Assembly: GCA_947374505.1 (NCBI GenBank)
Contig: CANCCE010000043.1
Location: forward strand, 1-15,545
DNA from: Comamonadaceae bacterium
GTDB taxonomy: Bacteria; Pseudomonadota; Gammaproteobacteria; Burkholderiales; Burkholderiaceae_C
DNA length: 15,545 nt
Reading direction: 5' to 3'
Part shown: positions 6,031 to 13,509 of the stretch, piece after piece
Layout: each line of letters begins with the position of its first letter
Position numbering within the stretch: the stretch's first letter is position 1
Translations under genes and position numbers: made by a program
The notes under the pieces: model-generated
Seen by the model: the letters and a program-made list of their open reading frames with translations, nothing else
The model's database searches: none
Told to the model about the DNA's origin: nothing

Positions 6031-7221
6031 TTGTCCCGGGATTCGGCGCAACCTGACGAAACACCTGCGGTCACGTTCTTGCAAAAAATGCTGCATCAAG
6101 CAGTTCATATGCACGCTTCAGACCTGCATTTCGAGCCTTACGAATTCAACTATCGGGTTCGTTTTCGGATCGATGGCGAGCTTCGTGAAATAGCCGCTCC
6201 ACAAGTTGGACTCAAAGATACCTTGGCTTCACGAATCAAAATTCTTGCGCGGCTTGATATTTCAGAAAAGCGCGTGCCGCAAGATGGAAGTATGAAGCTC
6301 AAGATCACTGCCGGTCAGAGCATTGATTTTCGGGTAAGTACGTTGCCGACGCTTTTTGGTGAAAAAATTGTCATCCGTATTTTGGATCCGTCGACCTCGC
6401 AAATGGGTATCGATGCGCTGGGATTTGAGCCTGAGGAAAAGGAGCGTTTACTGGGTGCCTTACGCCGGCCCACCGGCATGGTGCTAGTGACTGGCCCTAC
6501 TGGTTCAGGTAAGACTGTATCGCTCTACGCCTGTCTGCATTTGTTAAATCAACCCAGTGTGAATATAGCCACGGCGGAAGATCCTTCAGAGATTAATTTG
6601 CCGGGCGTTAATCAGGTCAATGTCAATGACAAGGCCGGTTTGACCTTTGCTGTCGCATTACGGGCTTTTTTGAGGCAGGACCCGGACATCATCATGGTGG
6701 GCGAAATTCGGGATCTGGAAACCGCCGACATCGCCATCAAGGCGGCGCAAACCGGGCACTTGGTACTGTCCACACTTCACACCAATGATGCGCCGACCAC
6801 GCTGACGCGCATGCGCAACATGGGTATTGCTTCCTTCAACATCGCCTCCAGCGTCATGCTCATCACGGCGCAACGTTTGGTTCGGCAGCTGTGCGTCCAT
6901 TGCAAAGTGCACGCTGATCTTCCGCGGGAAACGCTGATTGAGGCCGGCTTCAAACCGAGTGAACTTGATGGCAGTTGGACGCCCTACAGAGCGCTAGGCT
7001 GCAGCGCTTGCAACAACGGCTACAAGGGGCGTATTGGGGTGCATCAGGTCATGCCCGTGTCAGAAGAAATCCAGCGCATTATTCTTCGGGACGGGAGTGC
7101 TATGGAGATTGCGACGCAGGCAGAATTGGAGGGTGTGAGAAGTTTGCGTCAATCGGGTTTGCTAAAAGTTAAACTCGGCTCAACTTCCTTGGAAGAAATC
7201 TTGAGCTGCACCAATGACTGA
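6031..7221 (+). CDS. pilB: Type IV pilus extension ATPase PilB, lacking its N-terminal domain
   Basis: A 396-residue secretion ATPase. The nucleotide-binding core is complete: Walker A GPTGSGKT (155-162), aspartate box ATAEDPSE (180-187), Walker B IIMVGEIRD (220-228), histidine box TGHLVLSTLH (241-250) and the zinc tetracysteine C288/C291/C324/C327. The sequence is PilB-like rather than PilT-like (DLHFEPYE, VRFRIDGELREIA, NLPGVNQVNVN). Full-length PilB is about 560-580 residues; here translation begins just before the N2 domain (TFLQKMLHQAVHMHASDLHF), so about 170 N-terminal residues, the N1 domain that docks on inner-membrane partners, are absent. The only start upstream of M20 is TTG 6031, with no convincing Shine-Dalgarno; ATG 6088 and 6109 are alternatives. 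It precedes pilC by 30 bases. The rest is undamaged, so this is either a recent truncation, a working short form, or an assembly deletion. Confidence 0.85.
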   Translation: MSRDSAQPDETPAVTFLQKMLHQAVHMHASDLHFEPYEFNYRVRFRIDGELREIAAPQVGLKDTLASRIKILARLDISEKRVPQDGSMKLKITAGQSIDFRVSTLPTLFGEKIVIRILDPSTSQMGIDALGFEPEEKERLLGALRRPTGMVLVTGPTGSGKTVSLYACLHLLNQPSVNIATAEDPSEINLPGVNQVNVNDKAGLTFAVALRAFLRQDPDIIMVGEIRDLETADIAIKAAQTGHLVLSTLHTNDAPTTLTRMRNMGIASFNIASSVMLITAQRLVRQLCVHCKVHADLPRETLIEAGFKPSELDGSWTPYRALGCSACNNGYKGRIGVHQVMPVSEEIQRIILRDGSAMEIATQAELEGVRSLRQSGLLKVKLGSTSLEEILSCTND

Positions 7222-7234
7222 TCTATTTGCCCAC

Positions 7235-7250
7235 TTGAATCGTTGAATCG
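7235..7250 (+). repeat. Tandem 8-bp duplication just before pilC
   Basis: TTGAATCG occurs twice in direct succession (7235-7242, 7243-7250), ending one base before the pilC ATG at 7252. It occupies the place where a Shine-Dalgarno would be expected, and none is seen. Confidence 0.6.
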
Positions 7251-7251
7251 T

Positions 7252-8472
7252 ATGGACATACCCCCAGCTTCATCTCAGCTTCACGAGGTCGCTTTTGATT
7301 GGGAGGGGACCAATCGGGACGGTAGTCCTGTGCGCGGTCAAATTCGGGCGATGGGTGAAAATCAAGCCATGGCTGTTTTGCGGCGACAGGGAATTCATTC
7401 TGTCAAAGTTTCACCTCAGCAGCGAATGTCTGGCCGTGCGATCCATTCAAATGATGTTGCAGGGTTCACCCGCCAGCTGGCCACCATGCTGAAAGCAGGC
7501 GTGCCGCTACTTCAATGCTTTGACGTGGTTGGCCGTGGCCACAGCCATCCGCGCATGGTCCGGTTGCTCAACGATATCCGAAGCGACGTCGAAACAGGCA
7601 CGTCCTTGAGCACCGCTTTTGGCAAGTACCCGGACCATTTCAATTCTCTTTACTGCAATCTTGTGGCCGCCGGTGAGACGGCTGGAATATTGGATGCGTT
7701 GCTGGACCGACTTGCCGTCTACATGGAGAAGACCGAAGCGATGAAGTCAAAGATCAAGTCAGCCTTGACCTATCCTGCTGCGGTGATGGGGGTGGCACTG
7801 GTCGTGATTGGGATCATCATGGTTGTGGTGATCCCCGCGTTCGAGAACGTTTTTTCTTCATTCGGTGCTGACCTGCCGGGCCCAACGCTTTTTGTCATGG
7901 GTGTCAGTGAATTTTTTGTTGCCTATTGGTGGCTCATGATCGGGTTGAGCGGGATGGGCGCGTATGTCCTGTTGCGGGCATGGAGACGCAGTAAGAGCTT
8001 GCAAGAGTTTGCAGACCGGTGGAGCCTGAAATTGCCGGTCTTTGGCGCGCTTCTCGAAAAAGCCTGCATTGCCCGTTGGACCCGCACGCTGTCCACCATG
8101 TTTGCAGCAGGTGTGCCTCTCATGGAGGCACTCGAATTGGCGGGCGGAACCACCGGTAACTCGGTGTATGAGCTGGCGACTTTCAAGATTCAACAAGAAG
8201 TCGCGGCCGGGGTCAGTTTGAATGCGGCGATGGCGCATGTCGAGGTGTTCCCAAGCATGGTGGTGCAGATGTGCGCGATAGGTGAAGAGTCGGGCTCTTT
8301 GGACCACATGCTCGGCAAGTCGGCCGATTTTTTTGAGGCTGAGGTCGACCAAAAAGTGGCCGCTCTGGCAAGTCTGATGGAGCCTTTCATCATTGTGGTT
8401 CTCGGATCACTGATTGGCGGGATTGTGATCTCGATGTATTTACCAATCTTCGAGCTCGGGCAGGTGATTTGA
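7252..8472 (+). CDS. pilC: Type IV pilus inner-membrane platform protein PilC
   Basis: A 406-residue polytopic protein of the T2SSF/PilC family, forming the inner-membrane platform on which PilB acts to extend the pilus. Two GspF domains are visible: the first at about 68-192 (FTRQLATMLKAGVPLLQCFD) and the second at about 275-397 (WTRTLSTMFAAGVPLMEALE), an internal duplication typical of the family. Hydrophobic segments lie at about 174-197, 220-242 and 377-399. Both domains have the usual GE-x-x-G turn (GETAGILD, GEESGSLD). ATG 7252 is preferred over the in-frame TTG at 7243, although neither has a good Shine-Dalgarno. The stop overlaps the pilD start (TGATG). Unlike pilB, this gene is full length. 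Confidence 0.95.
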   Translation: MDIPPASSQLHEVAFDWEGTNRDGSPVRGQIRAMGENQAMAVLRRQGIHSVKVSPQQRMSGRAIHSNDVAGFTRQLATMLKAGVPLLQCFDVVGRGHSHPRMVRLLNDIRSDVETGTSLSTAFGKYPDHFNSLYCNLVAAGETAGILDALLDRLAVYMEKTEAMKSKIKSALTYPAAVMGVALVVIGIIMVVVIPAFENVFSSFGADLPGPTLFVMGVSEFFVAYWWLMIGLSGMGAYVLLRAWRRSKSLQEFADRWSLKLPVFGALLEKACIARWTRTLSTMFAAGVPLMEALELAGGTTGNSVYELATFKIQQEVAAGVSLNAAMAHVEVFPSMVVQMCAIGEESGSLDHMLGKSADFFEAEVDQKVAALASLMEPFIIVVLGSLIGGIVISMYLPIFELGQVI

Positions 8473-9368
8473 TGTTGACGTCTGTCTGGCCACAGTCACT
8501 GCCTTTACTGGCGGCCTTGATGGGATTGATCATTGGCAGCTTTCTGAACGTGGTGATTCATCGTTTGCCCTTGATGATGCAGCAGCAATGGGCCAAGGAG
8601 TGTGCTGAATTTTCAGAGCAAGATGCCGGTCAAAGCGCCAAGCCCAATGCGGGGATAAAAGCGGAACCGGAAGCTGCGCCGGTTCTGAGCTTGTCGCAGC
8701 CGTGTTCACGTTGCCCCCATTGCGACCATCCGATTGCGTGGCATGAAAACATACCCGTCGTGAGTTATCTTTTTTTACGTGGTCAGTGTTCTGCGTGCAG
8801 TGCGGGTATCAGCTTGCGTTATCCCTTGGTCGAGTTGGTGACGGCGGGCTTGTTTTATTTTTGCGTGGTGCGCTGGGGTGCCTCTTTCACGGCCTTGGTC
8901 TGGTGCGGATTTTCTGCAGCAGTGGTGACGCTGGCCATGATCGATTGGGACACCACGTTGTTACCCGATGACATCACGTTGCCACTGGTTTGGGGAGGCC
9001 TCATTGCTGCCGGATTGCAATGGAATATCGACGTCAGTCTAGGGGATGCGTTGTGGGGTGCTGTCGGCGGGTATTTGTCTTTGTGGGTGGTTTATTGGGG
9101 TTTCAAGCTGGTCACCGGAAAAGACGGCATGGGTTACGGCGACTTCAAACTATTTGCAGCGTTGGGCGCTTGGTTCGGTTGGACGGCACTGGTGCCAATT
9201 ATTCTGATGGCTTCCGTGCTGGGCGCTTTGGTTGGCATCGGCCTCAAATGGTCATCAAAATTGCGTGAGGGGGGCTATCTGCCTTTTGGCCCGTTTCTCG
9301 CGATCGCGGGTTTGACGTCGCTCTTCTTCGGCCCGGAATCGATCCTTCGACTGTTGGGGCTTGGGTGA
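8472..9368 (+). CDS. pilD: Prepilin peptidase / N-methyltransferase PilD
   Basis: A 298-residue bifunctional membrane aspartyl protease that cleaves the leader of type IV prepilins, and of type II secretion pseudopilins if present, and methylates the new N-terminal residue. GSFLNVVIHRLPLMM (22-36) is the conserved N-terminal signature. The cytoplasmic domain has the zinc cysteines CPHC (81-84) and CSAC (106-109), flanking HENIPVVSYLFLRG. The catalytic aspartates are D158 (in MIDWDTTLLPDD) and D224 (in GYGDFKL). Several hydrophobic helices follow, and PFGPFLA near the C-terminus is typical. The start ATG 8472 overlaps the pilC stop, and the stop overlaps the coaE start, both as TGATG, which implies coupled translation. 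Confidence 0.96.
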   Translation: MLTSVWPQSLPLLAALMGLIIGSFLNVVIHRLPLMMQQQWAKECAEFSEQDAGQSAKPNAGIKAEPEAAPVLSLSQPCSRCPHCDHPIAWHENIPVVSYLFLRGQCSACSAGISLRYPLVELVTAGLFYFCVVRWGASFTALVWCGFSAAVVTLAMIDWDTTLLPDDITLPLVWGGLIAAGLQWNIDVSLGDALWGAVGGYLSLWVVYWGFKLVTGKDGMGYGDFKLFAALGAWFGWTALVPIILMASVLGALVGIGLKWSSKLREGGYLPFGPFLAIAGLTSLFFGPESILRLLGLG

Positions 9369-9985
9369 TGAGGGGGCTATTTTCTGTGCGTCGAATTGGA
9401 CTCACTGGTGGAATCGGCAGTGGCAAAAGCACTGTGGCGGGCATGCTTGCCAAGTGCGGCGCGGTCATTGTGGATGCGGACGCCATATCCCGTCAGGCAA
9501 CGGCAGCCAGCGGTGCAGCCATTCCGGCTATCGAGAAAATCTTCGGCGTGTCATTCCTCACGCCGGCGGGTGCGTTGGACCGTGACGCCATGCGCCAACT
9601 GGTCTTTTCAGACCCGGCGGCCAAGCTGCGTTTAGAGGCCATCATTCACCCGCTTGTGGCTGCTGAGACCGTTCGCCAAGTGCGCGATGCGGAATCTGCT
9701 GGAGCTCAATGCATTGTTTTTGATGTTCCCTTACTGGTCGAATCTGGCCGCTGGCGTCACCAAGTGGACCAGGTTCTGGTGGTGGATTGCACTGAAGAGC
9801 GTCAAATCAGCAGGGTCATGGCGCGTAGCGGGTGGAGCCGTGATGCGGTGCTGAAAGTCATGGCCGGGCAGGCCAGTCGAGCGCAGCGGCTGGCGGCTGC
9901 AGACATTTCCATTTACAACGAGTCAGACTCTCTGACAGAATTGGCCGGGCTCACACGGGATGTGGCTGCAGGCTTCGGGCTATGA
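9368..9985 (+). CDS. coaE: Dephospho-CoA kinase
   Basis: A 205-residue P-loop kinase that phosphorylates the 3'-hydroxyl of dephospho-CoA, the last step of coenzyme A synthesis. The P-loop GLTGGIGSGKST is at 11-22, followed by VDADAISRQ (35-43), the lid/CoA region LRLEAIIHPLV and VFDVPLLVESG. Two starts are possible. ATG 9368 overlaps the pilD stop; GTG 9386 gives the compact MRRIGLTGG start seen in many relatives and has a strong Shine-Dalgarno (AGGGGG, 9371-9376) nine bases upstream. I keep 9368 for the overlap pattern, with little preference. It is the link between the pilus genes and zapD-yacG. Confidence 0.95.
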   Translation: MRGLFSVRRIGLTGGIGSGKSTVAGMLAKCGAVIVDADAISRQATAASGAAIPAIEKIFGVSFLTPAGALDRDAMRQLVFSDPAAKLRLEAIIHPLVAAETVRQVRDAESAGAQCIVFDVPLLVESGRWRHQVDQVLVVDCTEERQISRVMARSGWSRDAVLKVMAGQASRAQRLAAADISIYNESDSLTELAGLTRDVAAGFGL

Positions 9986-10035
9986 TGTAAAGGTGCCCGG
10001 TCAGCCGGCCTCTCAACGTCGATAAAGAAATCGCT

Positions 10036-10791
10036 GTGATCCTTTACGAGTATCCATTCAACGAACGCGTCCGCACGTATTTGCGCCTTGAACACCTCTT
10101 CGGCCGTCTTGGCGAATTGGCTGAGCGCGACGACCCCATCGATCACCACTACGCCATCACCACGATCTTCGAGATCATGGACGTGGGAGGCCGTGCCGAT
10201 TTAAAAACCGATGTTCTCAAGGACCTTGAAAAACAAAAACATGTGCTCAATGGTTACCGTGGCAATCCAGCTATTTCGGAAGCTGCGCTCGACGAAATTA
10301 TTGGGCAGCTCGACGGTTATTTTTCAAACCTGAATGCTTTGCCTGGCAAAGCCGGACAGTCATTGACGGAAAACGACTGGCTCATGGGCATTCGCAGCCG
10401 CGCTGGCATTCCAGGTGGAACTTGCGAGTTTGACTTGCCGGCTTATTTCGCTTGGCAGCACCTGAGTGGTGCGCGTCGCAGACAAGACATTCAACGTTGG
10501 ATGGCGACGCTGGTGCCTTTGGCCGGATCCATCAGTATTCTTTTGAAGCTCTTGCGCGATGCTGGACTGCCGCAAAAAGTACTGGCCTCGGGAGGTGTTT
10601 ATCAGCAAACGCTACCGCAAGGCCGGACTTTTCAGTTGCTGCGGCTTCGGCTTGATTCTGCCAAGGGTCTGGTGCCCGAAATCAGCGCCAATCGCCTGAT
10701 GGCGTCGGTTCGGCTGATGCGGCATGAAAGTGATGATCGCCTGCACTCTGTGGCTGAAGATGCTGAGTTTGAACTCACTCTCTGCGCTTAA
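10036..10791 (+). CDS. zapD: Cell division protein ZapD
   Basis: A 251-residue cytoplasmic protein of the ZapD (YacF, DUF1342) family, which bundles FtsZ filaments and supports Z-ring integrity. The opening ILYEYPFNERVRTYLRLEHL, then HHYAITTIFEIMDVGGRADLK and LKDLEKQKHVLNGYRGNP, are close to the family signature. The length is normal (E. coli 247). The start is GTG 10036, right at the family N-terminus; no ATG is available until well inside the conserved region. It follows coaE by 50 bases with a weak Shine-Dalgarno. The coaE-zapD-yacG order matches that in E. coli, which supports the call. Confidence 0.95.
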   Translation: MILYEYPFNERVRTYLRLEHLFGRLGELAERDDPIDHHYAITTIFEIMDVGGRADLKTDVLKDLEKQKHVLNGYRGNPAISEAALDEIIGQLDGYFSNLNALPGKAGQSLTENDWLMGIRSRAGIPGGTCEFDLPAYFAWQHLSGARRRQDIQRWMATLVPLAGSISILLKLLRDAGLPQKVLASGGVYQQTLPQGRTFQLLRLRLDSAKGLVPEISANRLMASVRLMRHESDDRLHSVAEDAEFELTLCA

Positions 10792-10840
10792 CGCTGCCGG
10801 CTGTTGGCTTTGCGCAGATAGCCCCGTCAAAGACTAGACG

Positions 10841-11047
10841 ATGACCCCAACGACGCCTCATTCCAAAATCGTCACTTGCCCTTGCTGCGGTGGTGACAGT
10901 GTTTACGCGCCCAGCAACACTTTTCGGCCGTTTTGCAGCCAGCGCTGTAAAAATATGGATCTGGGTGCTTGGGCCAGCGAAAGCTTCCGTTTGCCAACCG
11001 ACGCACCGCCTGACGATCAGGTTTTTGGGGACGCCAAGCTGCAATAG
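10841..11047 (+). CDS. yacG: DNA gyrase inhibitor YacG, zinc-binding
   Basis: A 68-residue protein. The zinc ligands are C13, C16 (in CPCC), C32 and C36 (in FCSQRC), followed by the family phrase CKNMDLGAWASESFRLP. E. coli YacG binds GyrB and inhibits gyrase in vitro. The start is ATG 10841, with no clear Shine-Dalgarno in the 49 bases after zapD. It is convergent with grxD; the 25 bases between the stops show no terminator. Confidence 0.95.
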   Translation: MTPTTPHSKIVTCPCCGGDSVYAPSNTFRPFCSQRCKNMDLGAWASESFRLPTDAPPDDQVFGDAKLQ

Positions 11048-11072
11048 CTCGGCATCGTGGGTTCGATCAGCT

Positions 11073-11393
11073 TCAGGCGTCGGGCGTGCCGATGACCTGT
11101 TGTAGCTCGCCGTTTTCGTACATCTCCATCATGATGTCCGATCCGCCAATGAACTCGCCTTTAACGTAGAGTTGGGGAATCGTTGGCCAGTTGCTGTATT
11201 CCTTGATGCCGTGGCGAATATCTTCGTCTTCCAGTACGTTGACGGTCGCTGGTTTGCTCACGCCGCAGGCTTTCAGCACTTGAATGGCCTTGCCAGAAAA
11301 GCCGCACATCGGAAATTGAGCGGTGCCTTTCATGAAAAGAACCACGTCGCTGGATTTAACGATGTCATCAATGCGTTGTTGGGTGTTGCTCAT
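11073..11393 (-). CDS. grxD: Monothiol glutaredoxin GrxD (Grx4 type)
   Basis: A 106-residue class II monothiol glutaredoxin that carries or transfers [2Fe-2S] clusters with glutathione. The active site is CGFS (30-33), with the cis-proline stretch WPTIPQLYVKGEFIGG (69-84) and the GGSD motif (83-86) that binds glutathione. ATG 11393 is chosen for its Shine-Dalgarno (GGAG) and because the family begins about here; the open frame extends to 11441 without support. It is 62 bases downstream of prmC on the same strand. A 6-bp hairpin (11416-11421 with 11428-11433, 6-base loop) lies in that gap without a T run, so it is not a standard terminator. It may be the last gene of the hemA operon. Confidence 0.96.
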   Translation of the reverse strand: MSNTQQRIDDIVKSSDVVLFMKGTAQFPMCGFSGKAIQVLKACGVSKPATVNVLEDEDIRHGIKEYSNWPTIPQLYVKGEFIGGSDIMMEMYENGELQQVIGTPDA

Positions 11394-11455
11394 GGGAATA
11401 CTCCGTTGGGGTGGTTCTGGCGCACAGGCCAGACGTTGCAAATAATGTCATGAGA

Positions 11456-12325
11456 TTATCGGGCGCTTTCAATCCCGCTGCCCAGGTCCGGCTTCAGGCC
11501 GCTAAAACGGCCACCTGAGCAACGCTGGACACCGGCCAAGTCGTCACGGCTGGAGACGCTCTCAAAGCCTTCTTCTTGCAGCAACTGGCGTACAACCTCA
11601 GCTTGGTCGTAGCCGTGCTCCAGCAGCAACCAGCCACCAGCTTGCAAATGCGCGGGCGCACCGGCAATGATCTGGCGCAGATCGCTCAGTCCATCGCTGC
11701 CGGCCGTCAGCGCTTGAATCGGTTCGTGCCCCAAAGCCGCCAAATGCGGGTCGCCTTCGCGGACATAGGGCGGGTTGCTGATGATCACATCAAACAGGCC
11801 GTTGACCTGCTCAAACCAACGACTGATCTCAATCGATACGGCTAAACCCAGCGCCACTGCATTGCTGCGGGCCACCGCCACAGCGTCAGCGCTGGCGTCG
11901 ATGGCGCTGACTTCTGCTGTCGAGCAAGCGTGCTTGATTGCCAGGGCGATAGCACCGCTGCCGGTCCCGAGATCGAGCACTTTGGCGCTGCCCGCAGGCA
12001 TGACGTCCAGCGCCCAGCTGACCAAGGTTTCGGTGTCGGGCCTAGGGATTAAAACGCGTGCATCAACAGCCAGCGGCAGGCCAAAAAATTCTTGTTGACA
12101 GACGATGTAGGCCAATGGTTCGCCGCCCGCCCGACGTTGGCAGAGCAGGTGAAAGCCTTCGCTGACCTCGGGCTGCAGCGGGTCACGGTCGTGGGCAATC
12201 AGCCAAGCCCGCTCGCCGTGCGGTTTGCCCAGCACATGCAGCAACAGCAACTGCGCATCGAGCCGGTCCAACCCCAAGCTACAGGCTGTCACGATGGCCT
12301 GCGCGCAGTTCAAGGTCTCAGGCAT
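11456..12325 (-). CDS. prmC: Peptide chain release factor N5-glutamine methyltransferase
   Basis: A 289-residue SAM-dependent methyltransferase that methylates the glutamine of the GGQ motif in release factors RF1 and RF2, raising termination efficiency. Residues 1-80 form the helical substrate-binding domain, ending in GEPLAYIVCQQEFFG. IPRPDTETLV (93-102) follows. The SAM-binding motif I is VLDLGTGSGAIA (116-127), and NPPY (184-187) is the catalytic motif that positions the glutamine amide. The ATG at 12325-12323 overlaps the end of prfA by 8 bases, so enzyme and substrate are translationally coupled, a common arrangement. Confidence 0.96.
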   Translation of the reverse strand: MPETLNCAQAIVTACSLGLDRLDAQLLLLHVLGKPHGERAWLIAHDRDPLQPEVSEGFHLLCQRRAGGEPLAYIVCQQEFFGLPLAVDARVLIPRPDTETLVSWALDVMPAGSAKVLDLGTGSGAIALAIKHACSTAEVSAIDASADAVAVARSNAVALGLAVSIEISRWFEQVNGLFDVIISNPPYVREGDPHLAALGHEPIQALTAGSDGLSDLRQIIAGAPAHLQAGGWLLLEHGYDQAEVVRQLLQEEGFESVSSRDDLAGVQRCSGGRFSGLKPDLGSGIESAR

Positions 12326-13433
12326 TTCGATTTTCCAGCTCGGCCAGCAGCTCGGCGCCGCGCTCCACTTGCAGTGCAGTCACCACATCTTCGAGGTCGC
12401 CCTCCATGATGTAGTTGAGCTTGTACAGCGTCAGGTTGATGCGGTGGTCGGTGAGCCGGCCCTGCGGAAAGTTGTAGGTGCGAATGCGGTCGCTGCGGTC
12501 GCCGCTGCCGATCAAGCCCTTGCGCGTGGCGGCGTCTTTGGCGGCGCGTTCGGAGCGGTCTTTCTCATGGATGCGGGCGGTCAGGACTTTCAAGGCTTGG
12601 GCCTTGTTGCCGTGCTGACTGCGACCGTCTTGACACTCGGCGACGATGCCGGTGGGCAAGTGGGTGATGCGCACGGCCGAGTCGGTCTTGTTGATGTGCT
12701 GGCCGCCAGCGCCACTGGCGCGGTAGGTGTCGATGCGCAAATCGGCCGGGTTGATCTGGATCAGCACCGCCTCGTCGGGCTCGGGCAGCACGGCCACTGT
12801 GCAGGCGCTGGTGTGGATCCGGCCTTGGGTCTCAGTGGCGGGCACGCGCTGCACCCGGTGACCGCCTGATTCAAAACGCAGCTTGCCGTAGACGCCCATG
12901 CCGGGACTGTCCGTCGGGCCTTCCATGCGGACCACCACCTCTTTGTAGCCGCCGAGTTCCGAGGGCGACTCGCTGACGATCTCGCAGCGCCAGCCGCAGC
13001 GCTCCGCATAACGCGTGTACATGCGGAACAAATCGGCAGCAAACAGCGCTGATTCATCGCCGCCAGCGCCCGCTCGAATTTCCAGAAAGGCCGGCCTCGA
13101 GTCGTCCGGGTCTTTGGGAATCAACATCAGTTGCAGTTCTTCGTCGAGGCGTGTGATGTCGGCTTTGGCTTCGTCGATTTCGTCTTCTGCCATGGCCGTC
13201 ATGTCGGGGTCAGCCGCGGCTTCGGCGAGCATGGCTTGGGCGCCAGCCAGGTCGGCCTCGCGGCGCGTCAGCTTGTTGTATTGCGCCGTGATCAGGCTGG
13301 CTTCGGCGTGTTCGCGGGTCAGGTTGCGAAAGCGCTCCATGTCGCTGACCACATCGCTGGCCGACAGCAGAGCGTCAAGCTCGTGCAGGCGAAGAATCTG
13401 GCGTTCCAAGGTTTGGCGAAGAAAGGGTTTCAT
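12318..13433 (-). CDS. prfA: Peptide chain release factor 1
   Basis: A 371-residue RF1 that ends translation at UAA and UAG. The GGQ motif is at 243-245 in GAGGQHINKTDSAVRI. The codon-reading tripeptide is PAT (198-200 in RVPATETQGRIHTSACTVAV), which marks it as RF1 and not RF2 (SPF). The N-terminal domain (1-105) is helical and carries the family ETLERQILRLHELDALL-like start. Its own stop is TGA, which needs RF2. The start ATG 13433 lies 76 bases after the hemA stop, without a strong Shine-Dalgarno. Confidence 0.97.
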   Translation of the reverse strand: MKPFLRQTLERQILRLHELDALLSASDVVSDMERFRNLTREHAEASLITAQYNKLTRREADLAGAQAMLAEAAADPDMTAMAEDEIDEAKADITRLDEELQLMLIPKDPDDSRPAFLEIRAGAGGDESALFAADLFRMYTRYAERCGWRCEIVSESPSELGGYKEVVVRMEGPTDSPGMGVYGKLRFESGGHRVQRVPATETQGRIHTSACTVAVLPEPDEAVLIQINPADLRIDTYRASGAGGQHINKTDSAVRITHLPTGIVAECQDGRSQHGNKAQALKVLTARIHEKDRSERAAKDAATRKGLIGSGDRSDRIRTYNFPQGRLTDHRINLTLYKLNYIMEGDLEDVVTALQVERGAELLAELENRNA

Positions 13434-13484
13434 CAGAGCATTCAGGGCGATCTATCAAGGGGGCCGCCGACCATAAAAGTCGAC

Positions 13485-13507
13485 GCGATCTTTGGCGTGA
13501 AGATCGC
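13485..13507 (-). other. Hairpin in the hemA-prfA gap
   Basis: An 8-bp perfect inverted repeat (GCGATCTT 13485-13492 with AAGATCGC 13500-13507, 7-base loop) begins two bases after the hemA TAG in the direction of transcription. No T run follows directly, so it is unlikely to be a simple terminator. It may act in RNA processing, attenuation or stop-codon readthrough. Confidence 0.5.
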
Positions 13508-13509
13508 CG

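Noticed and set aside
6031..7221. A PilT or GspE gene instead of pilB
   Set aside because: The length alone resembles PilT, but the N2 and core sequence is PilB-like, the zinc tetracysteine is present (absent in PilT), and pilC and pilD follow.
11416..11433. 6-bp hairpin between prmC and grxD as a terminator
   Set aside because: No T run follows on the transcribed strand, so it is mentioned only under grxD.
12225..12869. Long plus-strand open frame (214 codons) opposite prfA and prmC
   Set aside because: It lies wholly antisense to two well-conserved genes, spans their overlap, and its composition (Ala/Gly/Val runs) is what the reverse of GC-rich codons gives.
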